From NCBI GenBank assembly GCA_009927195.1, contig RFNL01000091.1, positions 1 through 5,096 of the forward strand: a DNA stretch of 5,096 bases, read 5' to 3'. The DNA comes from Betaproteobacteria bacterium. Its GTDB lineage: Bacteria; Pseudomonadota; Gammaproteobacteria; Burkholderiales; Burkholderiaceae_C. A program made the position numbers and the translations under genes. Under the pieces are notes generated by a model, which was not told the DNA's origin, ran no database searches, and saw nothing but the letters and a program-made list of their open reading frames with translations. Below, one piece after another: positions 1 to 5,096 of this stretch (its first letter is position 1; the number at the start of each line of letters is the position of its first letter).

Positions 1-378
1 GGCAAAGGCTTGTGACACATCGAAAGCAAATGGCCAATGGCTGTCGGGGCGGTGCTCGTAGCTGATGAGCGCGGTGGCGTCGGTTTCATCCAACACCGTC
101 CAAGGTCGAAGCCATCCCACGCCATGGATGGCATGGGGCTCGTCGTTGAAGTTGCGCACCAGTGGATGGCTGGTGCCGTTCCACACCAGTTTGGCCTGGG
201 CAATCCGATTGGAAAACGGCACCAATGGGTAGCAGCCCGCAGCGCGCACCGTGTGCAGTTGCTCGGCCGGGGTGGAGCGCAGGACCGGTTCTTGACCCAA
301 CCAAAGGCCTGCGATGCAGCCACCCAAGTCAGGGCGCAACTCACACACCAGGTCTTGTTGGCGCAAACGCAGTTTCAT
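1..378 (-). CDS. Aldose 1-epimerase family protein, N-terminal part (runs off left edge)
   Basis: Reading leftward from the ATG at 378 gives 126 uninterrupted codons to the window edge with no stop, so the C-terminal part lies outside. The protein begins MKLRLRQQDLVCELRPDLGG and shows the galactose-mutarotase signature: YPLVPFSNRI at residues 50-59 (the Asn57-Arg58 pair belongs to the sugar-binding site in this family) and HAIHGVGWLRPW at 82-93 (the HG..W motif carrying an active-site His). Family members interconvert alpha and beta anomers of aldoses in the cytoplasm; others act on related hexose-6-phosphates, so the exact sugar cannot be told. An AGGAG ribosome site at 384-388 sits 5 bases before the ATG and fixes the start. 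It follows amtB on the same strand, but a terminator lies between them, so it is probably a separate transcript. The catalytic Glu expected near the C-terminus is outside the window. Confidence 0.87.
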   Translation of the reverse strand, partial: MKLRLRQQDLVCELRPDLGGCIAGLWLGQEPVLRSTPAEQLHTVRAAGCYPLVPFSNRIAQAKLVWNGTSHPLVRNFNDEPHAIHGVGWLRPWTVLDETDATALISYEHRPDSHWPFAFDVSQAFA

Positions 379-430
379 GGCGGCTCCTGATTCAATCGTG
401 CCCGCATTGTCCCTGCCTTTGTTGCCCATG

Positions 431-463
431 AAAAAAGCCCGTCGGGCGGATCGCTCGGCGGGC
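431..463 (-). terminator. Rho-independent terminator of the porin-glnK-amtB operon
   Basis: Read on the minus strand, arms at 452-463 and 437-448 with a 3-base loop form a 12-position GC-rich stem with ten Watson-Crick pairs and two A.C mismatches, followed at once by six T residues (plus-strand A tract 431-436). A shorter 4-bp GCCC/GGGC hairpin at 437-447 is an alternative fold directly against the T tract. It begins about 33 bases after the amtB stop, which is the expected place. Read on the plus strand the stem is complete with G.U pairs but lacks a following T tract, so the minus direction is favoured. Confidence 0.85.
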
Positions 464-495
464 CAATACCATGGAGAACTCGGATGCGCGCTGGC

Positions 496-1974
496 TCAGC
501 GGTTGTAAGCGCTTTCGCCGTGGGCGCTGATGTCCAGGCCTTCGCGCTCGTCTTCTTCGCTCACCCGCAAGCCGATGATCATGTCAACCAGTTTGTAAGC
601 GATGTAAGACACCACCGCCGACCAAATGATGGTGGTGGCCACTGCTTGCAACTGGATCCACACCTGACCGCCAATGGAGTACTCGGGCGAAGCTGCATTG
701 GCCACGTAATCGAAGATGCCCGTGCCACCCCAGGAAGGCGCAGCAAACACACCGGTGAGCAAGGCACCCACAATGCCGCCCACGCCGTGCACGCCAAACA
801 CGTCCAGCGAGTCGTCGGCGCCGAGCAGGCGCTTCAAACCGCTCACGCCCCACAAGCAGACCAAGCCAGCGATCAAACCGATGATGATGGCGCCCATGGG
901 GCCGACAAATCCGCAAGCAGGGGTCACAGCGACCAAGCCAGCGACGGCACCAGAGGCCGCTCCTAGCATCGACGCCTTGCCTTTGGACAAGGCCTCGCCA
1001 GCGATCCAGCTCAGTGTGGCGGCAGCGGTGGCCACCAGGGTGTTGATAAAGGCCAGGGCGGTCACGCCATTGGCCTCCAGGTTGGAGCCGGCATTGAAAC
1101 CAAACCAGCCCACCCACAGCAGGGCGGCGCCCACCATGGTCAAGGTCAGGCTGTGGGGGGCCATGGCCTCTTTGCCGTAACCCACACGCTTGCCAATCAC
1201 ATATGCGCCGACCAGGCCAGCCACACCGGCGTTGATGTGCACCACGGTGCCGCCCGCGAAGTCCAGCGCACCCTTGGCCCACAACCAGCCGGCGGCGGCG
1301 GTCACCGTCTCCAGGGTTTTTTCATCGGTGATGGCGTCAGGGCCGTCCCAATACCAAACCATGTGGGCAATCGGCAGGTAGCTGAAAGTGAACCAAATGG
1401 CACAAAACAGCAGCACGGCAGAAAACTTGATGCGCTCGGCAAACGAGCCCACGATCAGGCAGCAGGTGATGGCTGCAAAAGTGGCCTGGAAGGCGATGAA
1501 TGACAACTCAGGAATGACCACGCCTTTGCTGAAGGTGGCGGCCACCGAGTCAGGCGTGACGGTTTTGAGGAACAACTTGTCCACCCCCCCGAGGAATGGG
1601 CTGCCACCGCTGAAGGCCAGGGTGTAGCCGTAGATCACCCACAGCACATAAATCATGGCGCTGACCACAAACACCTGCATCAGCACCGACAACATGTTTT
1701 TGCTGCGCACCAAACCCCCGTAGAACAAGGCCAGGCCGGGGATGGTCATCAAAATCACCAGCAAGGTGGCCACGGTCATCCAGGCCGTGTCCCCTTTGTT
1801 GGGCGCGGGTGCAGCGGCCGGTGCTGCCGCTTCGGATGCAGGGGCAGCGGCGGCGGGTTCGGTGGCAGCCACAGCGGCGGCTGGTGCCGCTGGGGCCGGG
1901 TTTTGGGCCAGGACCGCCGACGTGACCGTCAGCATGCTCAAGCCCAGCAATAGGGAGGCAAAGAATTTTTTCAT
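496..1974 (-). CDS. amtB: AmtB ammonium channel with signal peptide
   Basis: A 492-residue inner-membrane ammonium channel. Residues 1-23 look like a cleavable signal peptide (MKKFF..., cut after VLA), followed by an Ala/Pro-rich linker to about residue 60 and then the Amt core of about eleven membrane helices. Residues matching E. coli AmtB are visible: Phe166 and Phe293 of the Phe gate (F107, F215), Trp207 (W148), Asp238 (D160), Ser297 (S219) and the twin pore histidines His246 and His396 (H168, H318, with identical spacing of 150). The C-terminal tail EREGLDISAHGESAYN closely matches the E. coli tail that binds GlnK, so P-II gating is expected. The loop between Trp207 and Asp238 is 19 residues longer than in E. 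coli. I chose the ATG at 1974, which starts the signal peptide and has GAAAG 8 bases upstream; an in-frame TTG at 1989 would only add five residues. It is last in the operon, 36 bases after glnK. Confidence 0.96.
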   Translation of the reverse strand: MKKFFASLLLGLSMLTVTSAVLAQNPAPAAPAAAVAATEPAAAAPASEAAAPAAAPAPNKGDTAWMTVATLLVILMTIPGLALFYGGLVRSKNMLSVLMQVFVVSAMIYVLWVIYGYTLAFSGGSPFLGGVDKLFLKTVTPDSVAATFSKGVVIPELSFIAFQATFAAITCCLIVGSFAERIKFSAVLLFCAIWFTFSYLPIAHMVWYWDGPDAITDEKTLETVTAAAGWLWAKGALDFAGGTVVHINAGVAGLVGAYVIGKRVGYGKEAMAPHSLTLTMVGAALLWVGWFGFNAGSNLEANGVTALAFINTLVATAAATLSWIAGEALSKGKASMLGAASGAVAGLVAVTPACGFVGPMGAIIIGLIAGLVCLWGVSGLKRLLGADDSLDVFGVHGVGGIVGALLTGVFAAPSWGGTGIFDYVANAASPEYSIGGQVWIQLQAVATTIIWSAVVSYIAYKLVDMIIGLRVSEEDEREGLDISAHGESAYNR

Positions 1975-2010
1975 GGTGGTTGCTTTCAATGGGTTCGGTG
2001 GTGCTGTGGC

Positions 2011-2349
2011 TCAGAGCGCGTCTTTCCCGGTTTCACCGGTGCGGATGCGCACCACCTGCTCGAGGTCGTGCACAAAAATCTTGCCATCGCCAATCTTGCC
2101 CGTGCGCGCTGCGCCCTCAATGGCTTCGATCGCGCGCTCGACCAAGTCTGAGGCGATGGCGACCTCGATCTTGACCTTGGGCAAAAAGTCAACGACGTAT
2201 TCGGCGCCGCGGTACAACTCGGTGTGACCCTTTTGTCGGCCAAAACCTTTGACCTCGGTCACGGTGATGCCCTGCACGCCGATGGCCGACAAAGCCTCGC
2301 GGACCTCGTCGAGTTTGAAGGGTTTAATGATCGCTGTGATGATTTTCAT
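2011..2349 (-). CDS. glnK: Nitrogen regulatory protein P-II (GlnK/GlnB family)
   Basis: A full-length 112-residue P-II protein beginning MKIITAIIKPFKLDEVREAL. This cytoplasmic trimer senses ATP/ADP and 2-oxoglutarate and reports nitrogen status. The T-loop carries the uridylylation target Tyr51 (GAEYVVDF, residues 48-55) and its Gly-rich base (GFGRQKGH, 35-42). The B-loop TGKIGDGKIFV (83-93) binds nucleotide phosphates, and Arg101 and Arg103 of the C-loop are present. No expected residue is missing. The ATG at 2349 gives exactly the family length; the frame stays open upstream, but that stretch is the antisense of the porin end. TTGGA at 2355-2359, 5 bases before the ATG, is a modest ribosome site. 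Its place directly before amtB marks it as GlnK by context; sequence alone does not cleanly separate GlnK from GlnB. It lies 25 bases after the porin stop and is presumably cotranscribed from the sigma-54 promoter at 3201-3216. Confidence 0.96.
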   Translation of the reverse strand: MKIITAIIKPFKLDEVREALSAIGVQGITVTEVKGFGRQKGHTELYRGAEYVVDFLPKVKIEVAIASDLVERAIEAIEGAARTGKIGDGKIFVHDLEQVVRIRTGETGKDAL

Positions 2350-2374
2350 GGTGTGTCCAATTGTTTGGGGTGCA

Positions 2375-3169
2375 TTAGAACGTGTACTTGATGCCAAGCA
2401 CACCAGCAGACTCACCCAGAAACTTGCTGTCGATGGGGCGGGCGTAGTTGGTTTTGTCGGCGTTGGTGGTGACAAAGGCCAGCGAGGCCACCAAGCCACC
2501 GCCAAAGTCTTTGTTCAAGGCGACGCTGTAGTCGTTGTAGGCAGCGGTTGGGACATTGACCACCGACTGCGCGCCAAAGTGCGGCACCACGCTCAAACCA
2601 TTGCCCAAGTCAACCGTGGCGCTCAAGTCCAAATAGCCGCTGCCTTGTGAGCGCAGGTTGCCAAACAATGGGGTGGTCGAGAAGGAGTATTTGGCCGTGA
2701 ACAGGCCATAACTCAATGCGCCATACACCTCGGTGGTATTGGCGTTGTCGTAGATGCGGTATTTGCTGCCACCGGTGTCTTCCAGGGTGTTGCCCAGGTA
2801 CTCGTAACGCAGGATGCCCACGTCGTAGCCAAGACCTTTGACGATCTCGCCTTTATAGCCTCCGTAAATATCCAACTCCCCGGCGCCTTTGAGGGTGGTG
2901 GCCGTTTGCACCACGTTGTTGTCGGTGATCCATTGAATGGTGGAGTGCCATGCACCGATGTAAAAACCGCTCTTGTGCGCGTAATCGCCACCAATTTGCA
3001 CCGCAGGGTTGCGGCTGGATTGGGAAATGCCACGGTAGCGATAGTCGGTGACCACGCCCACATTAAAGCTCAGCGCGCTTTCGGGTTCAGGTGAGGCGGG
3101 TGCGGTTTGGGCTTGTGCTGACCCGCAGGCCCAAGCTAAAACTATCAAGGGAAAAATGGTTTTGTTCAT
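2375..3169 (-). CDS. TorF/TIGR02001-type putative outer-membrane porin, nitrogen-operon copy
   Basis: A 264-residue protein with an Sec signal peptide (MNKTIFPLIVLAWACGSAQA, cut before Gln21) and a mature part rich in alternating aromatic and small residues, ending in GIKYTF; the terminal Phe is the usual signal for beta-barrel insertion in the outer membrane. The early segment GVVTDYRYRGISQS and the block YAHKSGFYIGAW are typical of the proteobacterial family often labelled TorF-like porin. No substrate is established for the family. The ATG at 3169 is chosen because it starts the signal peptide and has GGAGA at 3175-3179, 5 bases upstream; the open frame continues upstream to about 3373, but that would bury the signal peptide and cross the promoter. 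It is first in the operon with glnK and amtB, which suggests a role in uptake of ammonium or small nitrogen compounds across the outer membrane. That role is an inference from context and promoter. Confidence 0.9.
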   Translation of the reverse strand: MNKTIFPLIVLAWACGSAQAQTAPASPEPESALSFNVGVVTDYRYRGISQSSRNPAVQIGGDYAHKSGFYIGAWHSTIQWITDNNVVQTATTLKGAGELDIYGGYKGEIVKGLGYDVGILRYEYLGNTLEDTGGSKYRIYDNANTTEVYGALSYGLFTAKYSFSTTPLFGNLRSQGSGYLDLSATVDLGNGLSVVPHFGAQSVVNVPTAAYNDYSVALNKDFGGGLVASLAFVTTNADKTNYARPIDSKFLGESAGVLGIKYTF

Positions 3170-3200
3170 GGTTTTCTCCAAAATGAGGCCAAACCGTTTA

Positions 3201-3216
3201 AGCAGACTTTGTGCCA
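3201..3216 (-). promoter_or_regulatory. Sigma-54 (RpoN) promoter of the porin-glnK-amtB operon
   Basis: On the minus strand the 16 bases read TGGCACAAAGTCTGCT. This matches the RpoN consensus TGGCAC-N5-TTGCW with a perfect -24 element, the invariant GG and GC dinucleotides in the exact required register, and one mismatch in the -12 element (C for the first T). Transcription would start near 3190, giving a short leader of about 20 bases that still contains the GGAGA ribosome site of the porin. It lies just upstream of a glnK-amtB operon, a classical NtrC/RpoN target, and NtrC-like dyads lie further upstream. Identified by eye; no matrix score was computed. Confidence 0.85.
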
Positions 3217-3226
3217 CCCGCCTATT

Positions 3227-3241
3227 TCGCCAACTTGGTGC
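3227..3241. promoter_or_regulatory. Possible promoter-proximal NtrC half-site dyad
   Basis: TCGCC-AACTT-GGTGC resembles the NtrC dyad GCACC-N5-GGTGC: the right half is perfect and the left half matches 3 of 5. Its centre is near -44 from the inferred start. This is closer than normal enhancer sites and would act, if at all, as a low-affinity or modulatory site. It is the weakest of the three. Confidence 0.35.
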
Positions 3242-3301
3242 GGTTTTGAAGCAATTGGCTTGGATCACGGCCATTTGCATGGAGAAAAGACCGGTTTTGG
3301 C

Positions 3302-3316
3302 GCATTGTTTTGGTGC
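3302..3316. promoter_or_regulatory. NtrC-like enhancer dyad 1
   Basis: GCATT-GTTTT-GGTGC matches the NtrC dyad (GCACY-N5-GGTGC) with a perfect right half and 4 of 5 in the left half. The same centre (3309) lies in a larger perfect palindrome with arms GGCGCA at 3299-3304 and TGCGCC at 3314-3319. The centre is about 119 bases upstream of the inferred start, close to the distance of NtrC sites at E. coli glnAp2. Confidence 0.62.
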
Positions 3317-3351
3317 GCCCTTTTTGCATGGGAGCTTGCGTTTTGCGCCAA

Positions 3352-3366
3352 TCACCAATTTGATGC
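3352..3366. promoter_or_regulatory. NtrC-like enhancer dyad 2
   Basis: TCACC-AATTT-GATGC matches the NtrC dyad with 4 of 5 bases in each half. Its centre (3359) is exactly 50 bases, nearly five helical turns, from dyad 1, so both would lie on roughly the same face of the DNA. This suits cooperative binding of NtrC dimers at about -169. It sits just inside the terminator of the upstream gene, so the whole control region fits in the gap. Confidence 0.55.
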
Positions 3367-3397
3367 GCGCCATGACTCGGCTGAGACAAGCCCCATG

Positions 3398-3430
3398 AAA
3401 AAACCCCGTCGGGCTTGCACACCGGCGGGG
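3398..3430 (-). terminator. Rho-independent terminator of the second porin gene
   Basis: On the minus strand, arms CCCCGCCGG (3422-3430) and CCGACGGGG (3404-3412) pair at eight of nine positions (one A.C mismatch) around a 9-base loop, followed directly by six T residues (plus-strand A tract 3398-3403). It starts about 34 bases after the stop of the porin at 3465 and separates that gene from the nitrogen operon. The 23 bases at 3392-3414 are nearly identical to 425-447 in the terminator after amtB. Confidence 0.87.
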
Positions 3431-3464
3431 TCGACTAAGGTCAGGCCGATCAGGCCTGCTGGGT

Positions 3465-4271
3465 TCAGAAGCTGTATTTCACGCCCAAAACGGCGCCACG
3501 CTCACCCAGGTATTTATTGTCAAAAGAGCTGGACCAAATACCGGGTTCTGCGTTGGTGCCGTGGTAGGTCAAAGAAGTGGTCAGGCCATTGCCAAAGTCC
3601 TTCGTGACTGCAATGGACATGTCGTTGTAGGAGGCATTCACGCCCTGAGCGGTGTAGTTAACCGTCTGACGACCCACGTGGGGCGTGACCGACCAGCTGG
3701 GGATGACTTCAAAGTTGGCCGACAAGTCAAAGTAGCCACTGCCTTTGGAGTCGATGTAGCCAAACAAATCCCCCAAACTGTAGGAGTACTTGGCGGTGAT
3801 AGGCCCCATGGTGACGGCGGTGTAAACCTCGTTGGTGTTGGCGTCGCCATAGATCGAGCGTGCACGACCTCCAGTCATTTCCAGGTTGTTGCCAACATAC
3901 TGATAGCGCAGGTAGCCCACATCCATGGTCACATCTTTGGCCAGATCGAACTTGTAGCCCCCATAGATGTCCAATTCGACGTTGCCGGTGATGTCAGTTC
4001 CGGTGCGTGTGCCACCGCTGTTGGCCGTGTAGGAGTTGTCAGCAATCCATTTGATGGAGGAAGCCCAAGCACCGACATAAAAACCGCTTTTGTGGGCGTA
4101 ATCCACGCCACCTTGAACAGCGGCTTCGTTGCGACTTTGGGAGATGCCCCGGTAGCGGTAATCGGTGACGACGCCAGCGTTGAACGTCAAGGTGGTTTCA
4201 GGGACGGCTTGGGCGAATACGGCGCCGGAAACCAGGTTCAAGGCGGCGATGGCCCATATTTTTTTACTCAT
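3465..4271 (-). CDS. TorF/TIGR02001-type putative outer-membrane porin, second copy
   Basis: A 268-residue paralogue of the porin at 2375-3169. It has a signal peptide (MSKKIWAIAALNLVSGAVFA, cut before Gln21) and ends in GVKYSF, with the terminal Phe expected of an outer-membrane beta-barrel. The two proteins align along their whole length, by eye at around half identical residues. They share GVVTDYRYRGISQS, DYAHKSGFY.GAW, ELDIYGGYK, ITAKYS/FTAKYS and GSGY.DLSA, while the loops differ, for example a longer Gly/Thr-rich loop after WIADN here. AGGAG at 4278-4282 lies 6 bases before the ATG and fixes the start. The gene ends in its own terminator and has its own candidate promoter, so it seems to be monocistronic and outside the nitrogen operon. 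Substrate unknown; an outer-membrane channel role is inferred from the family. Confidence 0.9.
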   Translation of the reverse strand: MSKKIWAIAALNLVSGAVFAQAVPETTLTFNAGVVTDYRYRGISQSRNEAAVQGGVDYAHKSGFYVGAWASSIKWIADNSYTANSGGTRTGTDITGNVELDIYGGYKFDLAKDVTMDVGYLRYQYVGNNLEMTGGRARSIYGDANTNEVYTAVTMGPITAKYSYSLGDLFGYIDSKGSGYFDLSANFEVIPSWSVTPHVGRQTVNYTAQGVNASYNDMSIAVTKDFGNGLTTSLTYHGTNAEPGIWSSSFDNKYLGERGAVLGVKYSF

Positions 4272-4372
4272 TTGAAGCTCCTAAGCAGGGTTTGTGAGGA
4301 TGAAAGTTTAGATTTCCTGCGCCACGATGGCGTCACGGGGCAAATTGCGCTGCAACCACGCCATAACAGTCA

Positions 4373-4402
4373 GTGAAAACCATGATTCTTCTCTGTTTTC
4401 AC
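4373..4402. repeat. Inverted repeat overlapping the second porin promoter
   Basis: Perfect 8-base arms GTGAAAAC (4373-4380) and GTTTTCAC (4395-4402) are separated by 14 bases. The symmetry continues outside with ACAGT (4366-4370) and ACTGT (4406-4410), offset by one base. One arm falls in the spacer of the TTGACA promoter and the other at its predicted start point, the usual layout of a repressor operator. No T tract follows on either strand, so it is not a terminator. It could also affect comM, whose start is 45 bases away. Confidence 0.5.
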
Positions 4403-4413
4403 GTCACTGTCAA
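4385..4413 (-). promoter_or_regulatory. Candidate sigma-70 promoter of the second porin gene
   Basis: On the minus strand a perfect -35 hexamer TTGACA (4408-4413) is followed after 17 bases by AAGAAT (4385-4390), which matches 4 of 6 positions of the -10 consensus. Transcription would begin near 4378, giving a leader of about 106 bases. The ideal -35 and spacing support it; the weak -10 suggests modest basal strength or a need for an activator. The dyad at 4373-4402 overlaps it. Confidence 0.5.
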
Positions 4414-4446
4414 AACAATGAAGACAAAAATATGGGGGGATGGACG

Positions 4447-5096
4447 ATGGGGCTGGCCATGGTCAACAGCCGCACCTTGCTGGGCTTGCAAGCACCGGCC
4501 GTGACCGTTGAGGTTCACTTGGCCAATGGGCTTCCCAGCTTCACTTTGGTGGGCCTGGCCGATACCGAAGTGAAGGAGGCGCGCGAGCGGGTTCGCTGCG
4601 CGATACAAAATGCGGGACTGTCGTTTCCGAGCAACAAACGCATCACCGTCAACCTGGCGCCGGCCGATTTGCCCAAAGATTCCGGTCGTTTTGACCTGCC
4701 CATTGCCATGGGCATCTTGGCCGCCAGTGGGGTTGTCGACGCAGCGGCCATGGGTGATTGCGAATTTGCGGGCGAATTGTCTTTGTCCGGTCAATTGCGG
4801 CCGGTGCGTGGTGGCTTGGCCATGGGCATGGCCTTGGCCGCCCAAGAAAACCCCAAACGATTGGTGTTGCCGATGGACAACGCCCGCGAAGCCGCCTGGG
4901 TGCCACAGATTCGGGTGCACGGTGCACAACACCTGTTGGATGTGGTGCAAGCCTTTGCGCCCCAAGCGCAACGGGTGGATTGGCCGGTTTTGACCGCTGA
5001 ACCTCCCCGCATGGAGCCCGATGGCACCGACATGGCCGAGGTCAAAGGCCAGGCCAGCGCCAAGCGTGCCTTGCAAATTGCCGCCGCCGGTGGCCA
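4447..5096 (+). CDS. comM: YifB/ComM Mg-chelatase-like AAA+ ATPase, N-terminal part (runs off right edge)
   Basis: From the ATG at 4447, 216 codons plus two bases run to the window edge without a stop. The family is about 500 residues long, so less than half is present. It begins MGLAMVNSRTLLGL and shows the ChlI-type N-terminal domain (about residues 18-140) with VEVHLANGLPSFTLVGL, EVKEARERVR, NKRITVNLAPADLPKDSGRFDLPIA and GELSLSGQLRPVRG. The segment AEVKGQASAKRALQIAAAGG opens the Mg-chelatase AAA+ domain; the Walker A motif would follow just outside the window. ComM proteins are hexameric helicases that extend branch migration during natural transformation in Haemophilus and relatives. A GGGGGGA ribosome site (4434-4440) lies 6 bases before the ATG; an in-frame ATG at 4432 falls before it and is less likely. 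It diverges from the second porin gene. No convincing plus-strand promoter could be picked out. Confidence 0.94.
   Translation, partial: MGLAMVNSRTLLGLQAPAVTVEVHLANGLPSFTLVGLADTEVKEARERVRCAIQNAGLSFPSNKRITVNLAPADLPKDSGRFDLPIAMGILAASGVVDAAAMGDCEFAGELSLSGQLRPVRGGLAMGMALAAQENPKRLVLPMDNAREAAWVPQIRVHGAQHLLDVVQAFAPQAQRVDWPVLTAEPPRMEPDGTDMAEVKGQASAKRALQIAAAGG

Larger units (their letters stand above)
3170..3464. other. Intergenic control region between the two porin genes
   Basis: These 295 bases hold no gene of their own. From right to left they contain the terminator of the second porin, two NtrC-like dyads, a possible third dyad, the sigma-54 promoter and the ribosome site of the first porin. The stretch is visibly richer in T runs such as GGTTTTG and GTTTTGG than the coding DNA around it. 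I looked for an IHF site between the dyads and the promoter and found none that fits. Confidence 0.7.

Noticed and set aside
379..436. Weak promoter for the epimerase gene (TTTTCA-N17-GACAAT on the minus strand)
   Set aside because: Both hexamers match only 4 of 6 and the first overlaps the terminator T tract; such matches are common by chance.
2350..2505. N-terminal extension of the P-II frame by 52 residues upstream of 2349
   Set aside because: The extension overlaps the 3' end of the porin gene on the same strand in another frame, matches no P-II protein, and the ATG at 2349 gives the exact 112-residue family length.
3170..3373. Longer start for the first porin, extending its frame to about 3373
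   Set aside because: It would place 68 residues before a clear signal peptide and would translate through the sigma-54 promoter; the ATG at 3169 has a good ribosome site.
4348..4363. Possible sigma-54 promoter for the second porin (minus strand TGGCGTGGTTGCAGCG)
   Set aside because: GG and GC are in register, but the -24 element misses AC and the -12 element keeps only GC; no NtrC-like dyad lies upstream, so it is not convincing.
3561..4376. Plus-strand open frame of 271 codons
   Set aside because: It is antisense to the second porin, whose protein clearly matches a family, and its own product has no signal peptide or recognisable motif.
4272..4446. Small gene between the second porin and comM
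   Set aside because: No open frame with a ribosome site and recognisable product fits in 175 bases; a ubiK-type gene, which I had considered as a neighbour, is not there.
4399..5076. Minus-strand open frame of 225 codons
   Set aside because: It is antisense to comM, whose domains are unmistakable; the open reading comes from GC-rich codon bias.

Overview
The window looks like chromosomal DNA of a betaproteobacterium, most likely order Burkholderiales and close to Comamonadaceae. This rests on the GC-rich coding sequence, the gene order porin-glnK-amtB, the signal-peptide-bearing ammonium channel with an Ala/Pro-rich N-terminus, and the form of the YifB/ComM protein. The assignment is by recognition; no search was run. 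All genes are ordinary chromosomal genes, and there is no mobile element, CRISPR array, tRNA or rRNA.

Layout, left to right. Positions 1-378 (minus strand) hold the N-terminal 126 codons of an aldose 1-epimerase-like protein that runs off the left edge. A rho-independent terminator at about 431-463 closes the next transcript. A minus-strand operon then reads right to left: a TorF/TIGR02001-type outer-membrane protein (3169 to 2375), a P-II signalling protein GlnK (2349 to 2011) and an AmtB ammonium channel (1974 to 496). Its 295-base leader (3170-3464) holds a well-spaced sigma-54 promoter (3201-3216), up to three NtrC-like dyads upstream of it, and, at the far end, the terminator of the next gene. 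A second, paralogous TorF-type protein (4271 to 3465, minus) forms its own unit with its own terminator and a candidate sigma-70 promoter. Divergent from it on the plus strand, from 4447 to the right edge, is the 5' part of a YifB/ComM Mg-chelatase-like AAA+ protein.

How it works together. GlnK and AmtB form the classical nitrogen-status pair: GlnK, uridylylated at Tyr51 by GlnD, docks on the cytoplasmic face of AmtB and blocks it when nitrogen is plentiful. Both partners keep the residues needed. The sigma-54/NtrC architecture puts the first gene, an outer-membrane beta-barrel of unknown substrate, under nitrogen control with them. The simplest reading is an outer-membrane pore supplying small nitrogen compounds to the periplasm during nitrogen limitation. 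Its neighbour paralogue lacks a convincing sigma-54 promoter and instead has a TTGACA promoter overlapped by an inverted repeat, which suggests that the two copies have diverged in regulation.

The most interesting points are the nitrogen-regulated porin, the differently controlled tandem paralogue, the dyad over its promoter, and a near-identical terminator block used twice.
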